DNA of 64,000 nucleotides from an uncultured Eubacteriales bacterium (lineage in GTDB: Bacteria > Bacillota > Clostridia > Oscillospirales > CAG-272): NCBI GenBank assembly GCA_934796165.1, contig CAKVOU010000006.1, positions 43,464-107,463 on the forward strand. The letters are read 5' to 3'. Each line of letters starts with the position of its first letter. The stretch's first letter is position 1. Below, one piece after another: positions 35,066-43,825 of this stretch. The translations under genes were made by a program, and so were the position numbers. A model generated the notes under the pieces. The model made no database searches and was not told where the DNA came from. It was given only the letters and a program-made list of their open reading frames with translations.

Positions 35066-35094
35066 ATCATACCACAAAATTCCCCGCCTGTCAA
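35066..35094 (-). promoter_or_regulatory. SigA promoter for the transglutaminase gene
   Basis: Reverse strand TTGACA (35089-35094), 17 bp, TATGAT (35066-35071). The -35 touches the T tract of the upstream terminator, a very compact junction. Confidence 0.8.
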
Positions 35095-35137
35095 AAGAAA
35101 ACACCGGTCCGGCTCCCCATTGGGAGCCGGACCGGCA
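35092..35137 (-). terminator. terminator of the antiporter gene
   Basis: A perfect 14-bp stem (CCGGTCCGGCTCCC, loop CATT on the forward strand) followed on the reverse strand by TGTTTTCTTTTG. Confidence 0.93.
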
Positions 35138-35147
35138 AAAAATTCGG

Positions 35148-36365
35148 TTATGCACCCGGCGCGTCCGTCACTGCCTCTTCCCCTTTGTAAGAGGAACGGA
35201 GGACAATCGGGGTGACAAAACTGGATACGACGATCAGCACCACCACAAAAATGGCGATGGACGGGTCGATCAACCCGGAGTCAATACCCTTGGTCATACA
35301 GACGAGCGCGACCTCGGCGCGTGCCATCATGCCGATTCCGATGCGCAGCGCGTCCTTCGGGCGGTAGCGGCAGAGGAGCGCGGTACCGGAGCAGCCGAGC
35401 ACCTTGCCCGCAAGTCCCGCAAGCACGAAGAGAACGCCGAACAGGATAAACCCGGGATTGAGGCGGAAGCCGGACGGGTCAATGGACAGGACAACATTCG
35501 CAAAGAACACCGGCGTGAAAATGAGATAGCTCATCATGTCGGAACGCTTTTCGATGTAAGCGTGATCCTGGTTGCCCGAGAGCACCAGTCCCGCGACATA
35601 TGCGCCCGTGATGTCCGCCACGCCGAACCATTTTTCGCTGGCATATGCGAAAAAGAAACAGACGGCAAGGCTGAAGATCGGGATCATGCGATGATGCTGG
35701 AAACGGCGGTCGAGGCACTCCATTCCCTTTTTGACGAGCAGACCGACGACGACCGCGGCGACAAAGAAGAGAAGGATCTTGAGGAGCACGAAAAGCGGGC
35801 TTTCGGAGGTCGCACCCGTTTCATTGCCGGAAAGCGAAATGACGACGGAGAGCACCACGATGCCGATGATATCGTCAAGGATCGCGGCGGCGACGATGGT
35901 GTTACCCACGCGTGAGTTGAGCTTTCCGATCTCGCGGAGCGTTGCGACGGTCACGCTGACCGAGGTCGCGGTGAGAATCGCACCGTAGAAGAGTGCGGAA
36001 TAAATATCATGCGATCCGCTGAACAGGTAGGACACGAGCACGCCGAGCCCCATCGGAACGATAACGCCCGCGCAGGTGATGATGACGGACGGGACCCCGA
36101 CCGAGCGGATCTTCTTGATGTCGGTACCGATTCCGGCGGAAAACATAATCAAGATCACGCCGATCTTGGCAAGATACGCAATTCCCTCCAGCGCGTCCCC
36201 GCTGATGACCGCCTGTCCGGGGATCAGCCGGATACCGAACAGCACGACGCCGGTCAGCAGCATTCCGACCACCTGCGGCAGTTTCACCCGTTCACAGCAC
36301 TTGGTGAACACCTTGGAAAGCACCAGGATGATCGCCAGCGGCAGCAGCACGTCATAATATTCCAT
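35148..36365 (-). CDS. cation:proton antiporter (CPA2 type)
   Basis: A 405-residue protein with about twelve membrane segments of the Na+/H+ exchanger fold. The exchange site is probably ILDDIIGIVVL (the Asp-Asp pair), with VTVATLREIGKL before it and MMARAEVALVCMTKG after it. It lacks the large C-terminal TrkA/RCK domain of KefB-like proteins. AAGGAGGATTTATCC precedes the ATG. It probably serves pH or Na+/K+ balance. Confidence 0.93.
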   Translation of the reverse strand: MEYYDVLLPLAIILVLSKVFTKCCERVKLPQVVGMLLTGVVLFGIRLIPGQAVISGDALEGIAYLAKIGVILIMFSAGIGTDIKKIRSVGVPSVIITCAGVIVPMGLGVLVSYLFSGSHDIYSALFYGAILTATSVSVTVATLREIGKLNSRVGNTIVAAAILDDIIGIVVLSVVISLSGNETGATSESPLFVLLKILLFFVAAVVVGLLVKKGMECLDRRFQHHRMIPIFSLAVCFFFAYASEKWFGVADITGAYVAGLVLSGNQDHAYIEKRSDMMSYLIFTPVFFANVVLSIDPSGFRLNPGFILFGVLFVLAGLAGKVLGCSGTALLCRYRPKDALRIGIGMMARAEVALVCMTKGIDSGLIDPSIAIFVVVLIVVSSFVTPIVLRSSYKGEEAVTDAPGA

Positions 36366-36463
36366 GGATAAATCCTCCTTGAGGTCGGGAGATCCGCAAA
36401 GTCGGAAGCCCCCGCCTGCCATACGGCAGAAAAAGATATTCCGGCACAAAGCCACAATTTATT

Positions 36464-36492
36464 ATTATAGCACTGCCCCCGGATGCTGTCAA
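36464..36492 (-). promoter_or_regulatory. consensus SigA promoter for the antiporter
   Basis: Reverse strand TTGACA (36487-36492), 17 bp, TATAAT (36464-36469). Confidence 0.88.
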
Positions 36493-36565
36493 TCAAAAAA
36501 ACGACAAATAATCGCAAAAAACGGAGCCTGCGGACGGGCAAATCCGCAACAATGCACAAAATTTC

Positions 36566-36600
36566 ATAAAAAAGCCGTGCCGCCTGCGGGCGGCACGGCT
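36566..36600 (-). terminator. probable terminator of the GH78-like gene
   Basis: A perfect 12-bp stem (AGCCGTGCCGCC with GGCGGCACGGCT) followed by TTTTTT on the reverse strand. It is 220 bp past the GH78-like stop. Confidence 0.8.
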
Positions 36601-36612
36601 GAGGAAGCGGGA

Positions 36613-36735
36613 GGCAACGCGCCCCCGGCGCGTTGCCTGCGGGCGCGTCATCGGGGATTGCGCGACACAATGTGGTAATCAATGCGCTGTCCGCGGCGCG
36701 GATTGTCCGGTGTACCCCCGGCGCGTTGCCTGCGG
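36613..36735. repeat. GC-rich intergenic repeats
   Basis: The block CCCCCGGCGCGTTGCCTGCGG occurs at about 36622 and again at about 36714, the first inside an 11-bp inverted repeat (GGCAACGCGCC with GGCGCGTTGCC). No coding frame is supported between the GH78-like gene and the terminator. Confidence 0.6.
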
Positions 36736-36821
36736 CGCACGATCCGGATAACCCGGTGTACTTTGGCAGGCGCAAGCAATGAGCGCGTCATGTGTCCGCG
36801 CGGCGTTGCGCATCTTCGTCC

Positions 36822-38807
36822 TTACTCCCGGCTTACGATAAGCGTCTCGCCCGCCGTGAGGGGGCAGCTTTTACCGAACACAACCGCCGTCCCGCCCGCG
36901 CGGGTGGAGAGGATTTCCGCCCGGTCACCGGCAAGACAGACGCGCACGCTTCCGTCCTTCACGGGCACCGTAATGTCATACGCGGGCAGTCCGCCGAGCA
37001 CCGGAGTCACCGTAAAAGTCTCGTAGCCGTCCGAGGTCGGCTCGATTCCCGCGTAGTATCTGCCGAGGAGGTACAGAGGTCCAGCACCCCACGCATGGCA
37101 GAGCGACTTGTCGAACTTCCAGCCGTACATCCCGAGCTGTTCTTCGCGCGGCTTCTCCGGGTCGTATTCCTCCCAGAAGGTGGTCGCGCCCTCTCTGAGC
37201 ATTCCGCCCCAGTACGCGCGCATCCGCCCGGTCACAAGCCCGGTCTTTCCGAGGCGGCAGAGCGCCTCCAGCTCGTAAAGCTGGAAATACGGCGTGGTGA
37301 TCGCCGGGATCTCCTCATTCATCAGCACGTTACTGAGAATGGATTCCTTCATTTTTTCATCCGCGAAACCGAAGAGCACCGCAAAAATATTCGCGTGGCG
37401 GCGCACCTCCTCCGAGGGGGTTCTGCCGTGGACCGTGGTCACGAACGCGCCCTTCTCGCGGTTCCAGTAGATCTTTTTAACCGCGGTACGCAGAAATTCC
37501 GCCTTTTTCCGATAGATTTTTTCGTTTTCCGTATCCCCGACCGCGAGTGCGCACGCCGTCATGGCTTCCATCGCGCGGCAGTACAGCATCTGCATGATGC
37601 AAAGCGCGCCGGTCTTGTCCATGTCCGACCAGTCGACGAAGGTCCAGTCCAGGCCCTCGCGTCCCTCGATCAGCCCCTCGGCGTTCTCAAACTGCAGAAG
37701 ATACCGGGCAAGTCCGACCGCGCGCCCGTACACCTGCGAGAGGAAGCGCCTGTCGCCCGTGAAGCGGTAGTAATCCGCGATGGAGGCAAGCCAATAGAGC
37801 GAATAATCGACAATGGTGTTGATGTGCGACGCGATGGGGTCGCCGCCGCGCAGGGCAAGGATGGTACGCTTGATGATTCCGGGATCAAAGTAACTGTAAT
37901 AATTAAAGAAGTAACTCTGATACGCGTCGCCCGACCACACCCAGCGGTCTCTTTTGATGCCGTCCTGGTAGAACATCCGGCTGTTCAGGCGGAAGGTATA
38001 TTCCGCGACGTCGTAAATACGTTTGATTTCTTCGTCGGGGCAATCGAAACGGCAACGAATCTCGAAGGGCAGGTATTCATAAAGCCCGTACACCTCACGC
38101 ACCTGTGTTTCCGCCGTGACGCGGACGTAGCGGCAGGCGCGGGCGGGGAAGGTATGCCGCTCGCCCGTCGGGGTGAGGCGGTCGGAAATGACGGCGAATT
38201 CGTCGTCCATCGCTTCCTCAAAACTCTCGCCGTAGCAAAGGCGGACCTCTTTTCCGGGGGTCAGCCCTCCGAGTACCAGCTTGATAAAGGTTTCCTTGCC
38301 GAAGTCATAGACGGTTCCCGATTCCGTCGGGATCACGGACACATAGTCCTGCCGCGCGGTGGGAAGCCCGAAATCGGACGGTTTTACGCATGGGTCGGAC
38401 AGATCCCAGCAGCCGACGGGCGACCATTTGCCGTCAAAGGTAGTCGCTTCCCAGGTCCCGTCGGTCACGACGGCTTCGCCGTCGGCAAAAATGGCGGGGA
38501 GACCGTACTCATTCATGACCGGCACGAGAATTTCATTGGTGCCCGCCTCAAGCGGGACGGGGGTACCGGGGGCATAACGTTTTCCTCTGACCTCAACGTA
38601 GCCCTCGCCGTCAAAATAAAAGGTGACGGTCTCGGGCTTCTCCAGCGTAAAGGTGCGGCGGAAACGTGCCTGCCGGTTGCAGTCGTACACTCTCCACGGC
38701 GCGGGATAGCGGTGCCCGCGTTCCTCTCTCTGCATACAGATTTTTTTATGGTGATGCAATTCAAAATCGCCGAATACCCAGATCCAGGTAGCTCCTCTTC
38801 CGGTCAT
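36822..38807 (-). CDS. GH78-like (alpha-L-rhamnosidase-type) six-hairpin glycosidase
   Basis: A 661-residue protein without signal peptide, so probably cytoplasmic. A beta-sandwich N-terminal half (jelly-roll-like) leads into an (alpha/alpha)6 barrel. Family features include QDGIKRDRWVWSGDAYQSYFF, a later LDWTFVDWSD and the C-terminal CHAWGAGPLYLLGRY, ending in a beta-sheet domain with GSVRV. In characterised GH78 enzymes the first motif reads like DCPxRERxGWxGD. Here it is GIKRDRWVWSGD, with Asp where the general-acid Glu is usual, a variant I have seen in uncharacterised relatives. GGAGGGAAACAT precedes the ATG. The substrate is uncertain. Confidence 0.87.
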   Translation of the reverse strand: MTGRGATWIWVFGDFELHHHKKICMQREERGHRYPAPWRVYDCNRQARFRRTFTLEKPETVTFYFDGEGYVEVRGKRYAPGTPVPLEAGTNEILVPVMNEYGLPAIFADGEAVVTDGTWEATTFDGKWSPVGCWDLSDPCVKPSDFGLPTARQDYVSVIPTESGTVYDFGKETFIKLVLGGLTPGKEVRLCYGESFEEAMDDEFAVISDRLTPTGERHTFPARACRYVRVTAETQVREVYGLYEYLPFEIRCRFDCPDEEIKRIYDVAEYTFRLNSRMFYQDGIKRDRWVWSGDAYQSYFFNYYSYFDPGIIKRTILALRGGDPIASHINTIVDYSLYWLASIADYYRFTGDRRFLSQVYGRAVGLARYLLQFENAEGLIEGREGLDWTFVDWSDMDKTGALCIMQMLYCRAMEAMTACALAVGDTENEKIYRKKAEFLRTAVKKIYWNREKGAFVTTVHGRTPSEEVRRHANIFAVLFGFADEKMKESILSNVLMNEEIPAITTPYFQLYELEALCRLGKTGLVTGRMRAYWGGMLREGATTFWEEYDPEKPREEQLGMYGWKFDKSLCHAWGAGPLYLLGRYYAGIEPTSDGYETFTVTPVLGGLPAYDITVPVKDGSVRVCLAGDRAEILSTRAGGTAVVFGKSCPLTAGETLIVSRE

Positions 38808-38875
38808 ATGTTTCCCTCCGTGCCCCGTATCGGGACAATTCCGGAGCGCCGCACGGCGCCCGTGATGTTGTGCTC

Positions 38876-38904
38876 ATTATATCATACCGCCGGCGGCATT
38901 GCAA
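38876..38904 (-). promoter_or_regulatory. SigA promoter for the GH78-like gene
   Basis: Reverse strand TTGCAA (38899-38904), 17 bp, TATAAT (38876-38881). Confidence 0.78.
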
Positions 38905-38949
38905 GGGGCAAAGATTCCGCACCGTAAAGCGGAACTTGCCAATGGCGGA

Positions 38950-39135
38950 AGATAAAGCCGCCCCGGGCGGGGATCCGGCGGCTCCGGAGGAGCCTGCCGG
39001 CGGGGCACCCGCCCGGGGGCGGCGCGGGGACGGCGGGTATTCACGGGAGCCGCATACGCAGGATGAAATACGCGGAACAAACGGAGCCTGCCGGCGGGGC
39101 ACCCGCAAGGGGCGGCGCGGGGACGGCGGCGGAGT
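38950..39135. repeat. two copies of a GC-rich intergenic element
   Basis: The block beginning GCCTGCCGGCGGGGCACCCG and continuing to GGCGGCGCGGGGACGGCGG occurs near 38993 and again near 39083. A related copy of the first half lies after murC near 14297. Between copies is an unrelated stretch. It lies between the GH78-like promoter and the tRNA promoter and looks like a REP-type element. Confidence 0.65.
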
Positions 39136-39176
39136 GCGCCCGAGACCGATTCCGCGAAAAAAATCTCAAAAAAGGG

Positions 39177-39205
39177 TTGACAAGCGTTCTTTTGTATGAT
39201 ATAAT
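39177..39205 (+). promoter_or_regulatory. consensus SigA promoter for the tRNA pair
   Basis: TTGACA (39177-39182), 17 bp, TATAAT (39200-39205), a perfect match. tRNA-Thr begins 20 bp after the -10. Confidence 0.92.
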
Positions 39206-39224
39206 GCTGACGTTCCGGTGAAAT

Positions 39225-39299
39225 GCTGGTGTGGCTCAATGGCAGAGCAGCTGATTTGTAATCAGCAGGTTGTTGGTTCGACTCCGATCACCAGCTCCA
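39225..39299 (+). tRNA. tRNA-Thr (anticodon TGT)
   Basis: Acceptor GCTGGTG (39225-39231) pairs with CACCAGC (39289-39295), then discriminator T and an encoded CCA. The anticodon stem GCTGA/TCAGC encloses loop TTTGTAA with anticodon TGT at 39257-39259. The T arm carries GGTTCGACTCC. All arms pair well. Confidence 0.97.
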
Positions 39300-39338
39300 A
39301 TGAGCGCCTGCATCGTCCGGATCAGGCGTTCTTCATAT

Positions 39339-39423
39339 GGGGGAATTCCCGAGTGGCCAAAGGGGACAGACTGTAAATCTGCTGGCACTGCCTTCGGTGG
39401 TCCGAATCCACCTTCCCCCACCA
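39339..39423 (+). tRNA. tRNA-Tyr (anticodon GTA)
   Basis: Acceptor GGGGGAA (39339-39345) pairs with TTCCCCC (39413-39419), then A and an encoded CCA. The anticodon loop is CTGTAAA (GTA). A long variable arm (around GGCACTGCCTTCGGTGG) marks a class II tRNA. The first pair of the anticodon stem is an A-C mismatch; the other four pair. Confidence 0.96.
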
Positions 39424-39463
39424 AAATCGGCAAGTCTTAACTAGGCTTGCCGATTTTACTTTT
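39423..39463 (+). terminator. terminator of the tRNA operon
   Basis: A 12-bp stem (AAAATCGGCAAG with CTTGCCGATTTT), then ACTTTTCC, starting right at the end of tRNA-Tyr. Confidence 0.93.
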
Positions 39464-39529
39464 CCCCGTGTTTTTTCTGTCCGTTTTCTCGTTTCCCGTA
39501 TGGTGGATATGAACTTTTCAAAACAGCCA

Positions 39530-39558
39530 TTGACTTTTTGAGCGTGCGGTGATATGCT
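39530..39558 (+). promoter_or_regulatory. SigA-type promoter
   Basis: TTGACT (39530-39535), 17 bp, TATGCT (39553-39558), 50 bp before the membrane protein gene. Confidence 0.6.
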
Positions 39559-39607
39559 GAAAGGGAACCCGGGGGAAACCAGGTTACAAAAAACGGAGGA
39601 ATTTTTT

Positions 39608-40165
39608 ATGGATCGCAATATGATTACCCCTGCCGCACACGCAAAAGCGGCAATGACTTTCCGGAATTCCCGCCTCAACCTTTTGTTGCTGGTCGCCTTT
39701 ACACTCGTCAACATCGTTTTCGTCATCACAAAAAGCGATCTGTATTTTCTCTTTTCCGCAACCGTTCCGTATTTCCTTGCAGTTTACGGCTTGTTTTGGA
39801 CCGGACATCTGCCGGATGAGGTCCCCGAAGGACAGAAAATCGAATTCCTGCCGGACTCGTTTCTTGTCGTCATGCTCGTCATCGCGGCAGCCATCCTGCT
39901 TCTGTACCTGCTCTTCTTTTTCCTGTCCAAAAAGCACTTCGGATTTCTCATTGCCGCGCTCGCCTTCTTCGCAATCGACTGCGCGTATATGATATACACG
40001 CTCTTCAGCGCCGGCTTCGAGGCAAGCAATCTCATTGATCTTGCTTTCCACGGCTGGGTTCTGTACTATCTGATCTCCGGCGTCATTGCGGGCGTAAAGC
40101 TGAGAAAACCCGTCATGCCGATCGAAGAGGCGGTCGCCGGAACGGAAGGACAGGATCAGCAATAA
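39608..40165 (+). CDS. membrane protein of unknown function
   Basis: A 185-residue protein with four or five hydrophobic segments (NLLLLVAFTLVNIVFVI, LYFLFSATVPYFLAVYGLF, FLVVMLVIAAAILLLYLLFFFL, IAALAFFAIDCAYMIYTLF, AFHGWVLYYLISGVIAGV) and a short acidic tail. It starts with MITPAAHAKAAMTFRNSRLNLL, a polar N-terminus. I do not recognise a family with known function. GGAGG precedes the ATG at 39608. It precedes greA by 79 bp. Confidence 0.82.
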   Translation: MDRNMITPAAHAKAAMTFRNSRLNLLLLVAFTLVNIVFVITKSDLYFLFSATVPYFLAVYGLFWTGHLPDEVPEGQKIEFLPDSFLVVMLVIAAAILLLYLLFFFLSKKHFGFLIAALAFFAIDCAYMIYTLFSAGFEASNLIDLAFHGWVLYYLISGVIAGVKLRKPVMPIEEAVAGTEGQDQQ

Positions 40166-40244
40166 TCCGGTCGGGAAATTCCTCCCGCAGACGGCAGGCG
40201 CGCCGCCCATCCCCCCTGAACCCATTTTCACACGGAGGCAACCC

Positions 40245-40754
40245 ATGCACAATGAACTGACCAAGGTCGATATTCAGAAAATGAAAGAGGAGATCGCCGA
40301 GAGGGAGCGCCGCATTCCGGAGCTGCTCGCGGAGGTCAAACGTACCCGTGAATTCGGCGACCTGTCCGAAAACGACGAATACAAAACCGCCAAGCGGGAA
40401 AAGAACGCCAACGAAAGCCGCATCCGCTACTTAAAGAACATGATCGACACCGCGATCGTCATCGAGGTGAAATCCAAGGACAACGAGGTCGGTCTTTTTG
40501 ATACGGTGGAGGTCTACAACCTTGACGATGAGGAAGACGAGGTCTACCAGATCGTCACGACGCTCCGTACCAACGTGCTGGCGGAGGACGTGCCGAAGGT
40601 CTCCAAGGATGCGCCGTTCGGACGCGCCGTACTCGGAAAGAAGGTCGGCGACCGGGTCACCATCCGGGTCAACGACAAGTACAGTTACCGCGTGGAGATC
40701 CGCAAAATCACCAAGGGCGTGGACGATCCGAATATTCCCATCAATTCCTATTGA
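40245..40754 (+). CDS. greA: transcript cleavage factor GreA
   Basis: A 169-residue GreA/GreB protein that rescues backtracked RNA polymerase by stimulating transcript cleavage. The N-terminal coiled coil ends at the acidic tip in TREFGDLSENDEYKTAKREK. The C-terminal FKBP-like domain has GLFDTVEVYNLDDEEDEVYQIV and APFGRAVLGKKVGDRVTI. GGAGGCAACCC precedes the ATG. Confidence 0.95.
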   Translation: MHNELTKVDIQKMKEEIAERERRIPELLAEVKRTREFGDLSENDEYKTAKREKNANESRIRYLKNMIDTAIVIEVKSKDNEVGLFDTVEVYNLDDEEDEVYQIVTTLRTNVLAEDVPKVSKDAPFGRAVLGKKVGDRVTIRVNDKYSYRVEIRKITKGVDDPNIPINSY

Positions 40755-40771
40755 ACCGTACAGAAAAACGT

Positions 40772-40876
40772 GTCCGCCATGTCGCGCCCGGTGCGCCGCA
40801 TGGCGGATGTAATTTTCTGATGTAAAACGTCCGCGGTCTCTGCCGTTCCGGCAGGAGACCGCGGACATTTTCTGTT
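40772..40876. terminator. two hairpins ending greA and the converging lipoprotein gene
   Basis: A first stem (TCCGCCATG with CATGGCGGA) is followed by AATTTTC. A second, stronger stem (40829-40866, GTCCGCGGTCTC with GAGACCGCGGAC) is followed by ATTTTCTGTTT on the forward strand and GTTTTAC on the reverse strand. Together they serve the convergent genes. Confidence 0.85.
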
Positions 40877-40906
40877 TACCGTTTCCCGCCGGATGGGCAA
40901 CCCGCT

Positions 40907-42133
40907 TTATTCCGCAAGCGGAGCGTCCCAGACCAGCGTCAGGTTCAAGAGCTTCAGATGGATCACCGTCATATTTCCGGTTTCGGGATTAAATGCTTCC
41001 GGCTGATCCGTTCCCTCAACGATCCGGTATCTGCCGGGCTGATAGCTCTCCTCCTCCGTCCAGACGGTAATGGAAGAAATGATCTTTCCTGTTTTGTCCT
41101 TTGCCACAATGGCAGGGTTATTGAACAGCGTAGTCGGATCGTTGTAATAACAGAGCCCGTCGCTTCCGTCATCAAAGGTAATGCCCCACGCGAAGGGTGC
41201 AGACAACCGGTTTCCGTCGTATGCCAGGCGGTATCCGATGCCGTAGCGAAACTCGATCGTCTCTTCGGATTCATAATCCCGGAGCAGGTGGATTGTCAGT
41301 ACCTCGGTGTGTACGTCCAGATACTCCGACAACTGTGCAAACGTGTAGAACACGCGCGTATCCACACTGAAGTACGCAGGCTGATACCAGTATTCGATAC
41401 CGCATTCCCGCTCAAAGTCAAAGCTGCCCTCCGTATTTACCGAGACAAAGTATTTCCCTGCCTCATATCCGTCCGCAGCGGCAAACAGCCAGACGGAATG
41501 ATCGGCAAGCGGCATCCGGTAATCGGCGAGCACGGGATCCTCAAAATATGCACGCAGTGCCTTAAACGAGGTAAAATACGCGCGCTCGGTAAAATAGTGC
41601 TCGGTGATTTCGTACACGGCACCGGTCGGGTAGTAATCGGCAAAGTTATAGTCAAACTGCACCGTGTGGAGCGCGAAATCGCCGCTCTCCGGGAACGTGA
41701 CGCCCTTGTCCTCCTCAGATGCCGCGCGGCACAGCCAGATATCGGCTCCGCCCGGATTTGCACCGACCGCTTCCCGCACCGTGCGGAAGTAGGTCTTTTT
41801 CTCGCGGATCCTGCCGCGATCGTTCGTCACATATTCCAGCGTATAGCACGCCGCCTCTTCCGGAGGTACCGGATCTGGCTCCGTTTCGGTTGCGGATTCT
41901 GTTCCGGACTCCGTTCCTGTCTCCGTTCCGGGTTCCTCCCGCGTCGCGCTCTCGGATTCGGACGGGACAGAAGTTCCGGTCGCAGTTTCGCTTGCACGCT
42001 CCGTCGCGGACTCCCCGGCGGTATCGGTCGCGGAGGACGTTTCCCCTCCGGCGGGATTCCCCGCGCAGGCGTTTAAGCACATAGCCATCAGGATCAGCAG
42101 TGCCACCAGCACCGCCGCGGTCGATCTTTTCAT
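40907..42133 (-). CDS. exported lipoprotein of unknown function
   Basis: A 408-residue lipoprotein (lipobox LNAC at about residue 23). Residues 28-90 are a Ser/Glu/Thr/Ala linker with repeats such as SATERASETATG and TETGTESGTESATETE. The rest is a beta-rich region with many aromatic residues (VQFDYNFADYYPTGAVYEI, YWYQPAYFSVDTRVFYTFAQLSEYL) that I do not recognise. The linker style matches the other lipoproteins in this window. It is divergent from the TIM-barrel lipoprotein at 42344, with back-to-back promoters. Confidence 0.82.
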   Translation of the reverse strand: MKRSTAAVLVALLILMAMCLNACAGNPAGGETSSATDTAGESATERASETATGTSVPSESESATREEPGTETGTESGTESATETEPDPVPPEEAACYTLEYVTNDRGRIREKKTYFRTVREAVGANPGGADIWLCRAASEEDKGVTFPESGDFALHTVQFDYNFADYYPTGAVYEITEHYFTERAYFTSFKALRAYFEDPVLADYRMPLADHSVWLFAAADGYEAGKYFVSVNTEGSFDFERECGIEYWYQPAYFSVDTRVFYTFAQLSEYLDVHTEVLTIHLLRDYESEETIEFRYGIGYRLAYDGNRLSAPFAWGITFDDGSDGLCYYNDPTTLFNNPAIVAKDKTGKIISSITVWTEEESYQPGRYRIVEGTDQPEAFNPETGNMTVIHLKLLNLTLVWDAPLAE

Positions 42134-42207
42134 GCTTTCAGGTTCCCTCTCTGATTCAGGTTTCCCCCGGTTTCCAAAACGGAAGACCCGGCTTTGGGGG
42201 TGTCAAC

Positions 42208-42236
42208 AGTATAACACAGCCGGGCGGAATTGTCAA
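42208..42236 (-). promoter_or_regulatory. SigA promoter, reverse lipoprotein
   Basis: Reverse strand TTGACA (42231-42236), 17 bp, TATACT (42208-42213). Confidence 0.87.
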
Positions 42237-42245
42237 CGCCGTGTC

Positions 42246-42274
42246 TTGACAATGGCGGAAAATTCAGATATAAT
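42246..42274 (+). promoter_or_regulatory. SigA promoter, forward lipoprotein
   Basis: TTGACA (42246-42251), 17 bp, TATAAT (42269-42274). Only 9 bp separate its -35 from that of the divergent promoter, so the two may compete or be co-regulated. Confidence 0.9.
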
Positions 42275-42343
42275 GGGAATACTGTCCAAGGACAAATACC
42301 AGTATCCGTTTCCCGGATCTGCCGAATGAAAGCGAGGGGTCCC

Positions 42344-43795
42344 ATGAAAAACCGTTTCTTCAGGCTGTTTGCCTGCTTCCTTGCCCTGCTCCTGCTTGCC
42401 GGAGCACTGACCGGCTGTATCTCCGTAAATGCGGAAGAGGCGACGCCTCCGAACGTTTCCGGGGAAGTGCCGGACACAAGCAAAGCTGCGGAGAACACGC
42501 CGCCCGAAGAAGAATCCATCAAACGGCTGGAGCTCGACCGCTCCCGGATCGTCATCAGCGTCTGGGACTACACCAGGAAAGTCTCCAAAAGCGAAGAGGG
42601 TGCCGCGTCCCTCAAGAATTTCGGCACGGATCTGGTCCTCCATCCGAGCAAAACCGCGGCGTTTGATCAGCTGACAAAGTACGGTATTCCTGTGCTCGGC
42701 ATGAATCTGAACGTTCCCTATTCTTCTCTCTCCCAACAACTGATCCGGGTCCTGCGGGGCATCCGCAACGGCGAATATGACAATATCGCAGACAAATATT
42801 CCAAAGAACCGAGCGTCATCGGAGACTATCTTTATGATGAAATTGCACCCAAAAAGGACGTATTTCTCACCTTCCGCCGTATCATGCAGACCTACAATGA
42901 GCAGATGCCCGGGCAGCTCGGACTGATGATCCTCAACCCGGCATGGGAAGAAGGCGCTGTCGGAGATTTCGCAAGCTACAAAGACTATGTAGAGATGTAT
43001 TGCCGCATGATCCCGTCCGACCTCATCACCTTTGACGTTTATCCGTTCTTCCGCAACACCGGAAACATCGTCACGGATTTTCTCGACGCTGTTCTCTACA
43101 CCTATGACATCAATGCGCAGGCAGCACGAAAGTATGACAAGGATATGTGGGTCATTCTCCAGGCAGGATCGGAGTATCCCGCTGCCGTAACCGACAAGCA
43201 GATGACCAATGAGACCATCCGCTATCAGGTTTTCACGGCGCTTGCCTACGGCGCGACCGGACTTTCCTACGCAAATTACACACCCTCCTGGTGGGAGGAC
43301 GGCACCTCGCTCTGGCAGTCCGATTCCAAAAATGTCGGAGAAAAGACCCCGCTCTGGGATATCTGTAAGCCGATCAACGACGAAATACACGCTCTGTCCG
43401 ATACTTTCATGAAATACGAAAGCATGGGAGTCTATACCTTCGGCGCCTCCTCTGTCCGTGCCATTGACCTTCAATTGCAGAGGCAGAACCTGCGGAGTGA
43501 GGAATCCGGCTATACCGCCGAATCCATTGACGGCTTCACCGGCATTTCGACCGACGGCGGCATTCTCGTCGGCGGATTCCTCGAAAAGGCCGGAGACGGC
43601 TGTGCCGCGATGTTCGTCAACCAGACCGATCCCTTTACCGCTGACGCCGACACGACCGTCACCTTCCGCGTCACTGGGGAGGGCAAGACCGTCACCGCGC
43701 ACCACCACGGGGGGAGCGAGGTGCTGACCGCGACCGACGGCGTTTACTCCATTACCATCGGAAGCGCCGAGGGCGTGTTTGTCACGGTTGAATAA
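42344..43795 (+). CDS. TIM-barrel glycosidase-like lipoprotein, third paralogue
   Basis: A 483-residue lipoprotein (lipobox LTGC, Cys25), with a short linker instead of Cys modules. The barrel pattern matches the two proteins at 1868-5504: VIGDYLYDEI (Asp165-Glu166), ITFDVYPFF, MWVILQ (Gln273), IRYQVFTALAYGATGLSYANYTPSW. A beta domain forms the C-terminus. As in the paralogues, an acid pair is kept but no clear nucleophile Glu is seen after the LQ strand. GAGGGG precedes the ATG at 42344. The substrate is unknown. Confidence 0.85.
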   Translation: MKNRFFRLFACFLALLLLAGALTGCISVNAEEATPPNVSGEVPDTSKAAENTPPEEESIKRLELDRSRIVISVWDYTRKVSKSEEGAASLKNFGTDLVLHPSKTAAFDQLTKYGIPVLGMNLNVPYSSLSQQLIRVLRGIRNGEYDNIADKYSKEPSVIGDYLYDEIAPKKDVFLTFRRIMQTYNEQMPGQLGLMILNPAWEEGAVGDFASYKDYVEMYCRMIPSDLITFDVYPFFRNTGNIVTDFLDAVLYTYDINAQAARKYDKDMWVILQAGSEYPAAVTDKQMTNETIRYQVFTALAYGATGLSYANYTPSWWEDGTSLWQSDSKNVGEKTPLWDICKPINDEIHALSDTFMKYESMGVYTFGASSVRAIDLQLQRQNLRSEESGYTAESIDGFTGISTDGGILVGGFLEKAGDGCAAMFVNQTDPFTADADTTVTFRVTGEGKTVTAHHHGGSEVLTATDGVYSITIGSAEGVFVTVE

Positions 43796-43825
43796 GACTC
43801 CCGCAGGACTCCGTCCCGCGCCCTG

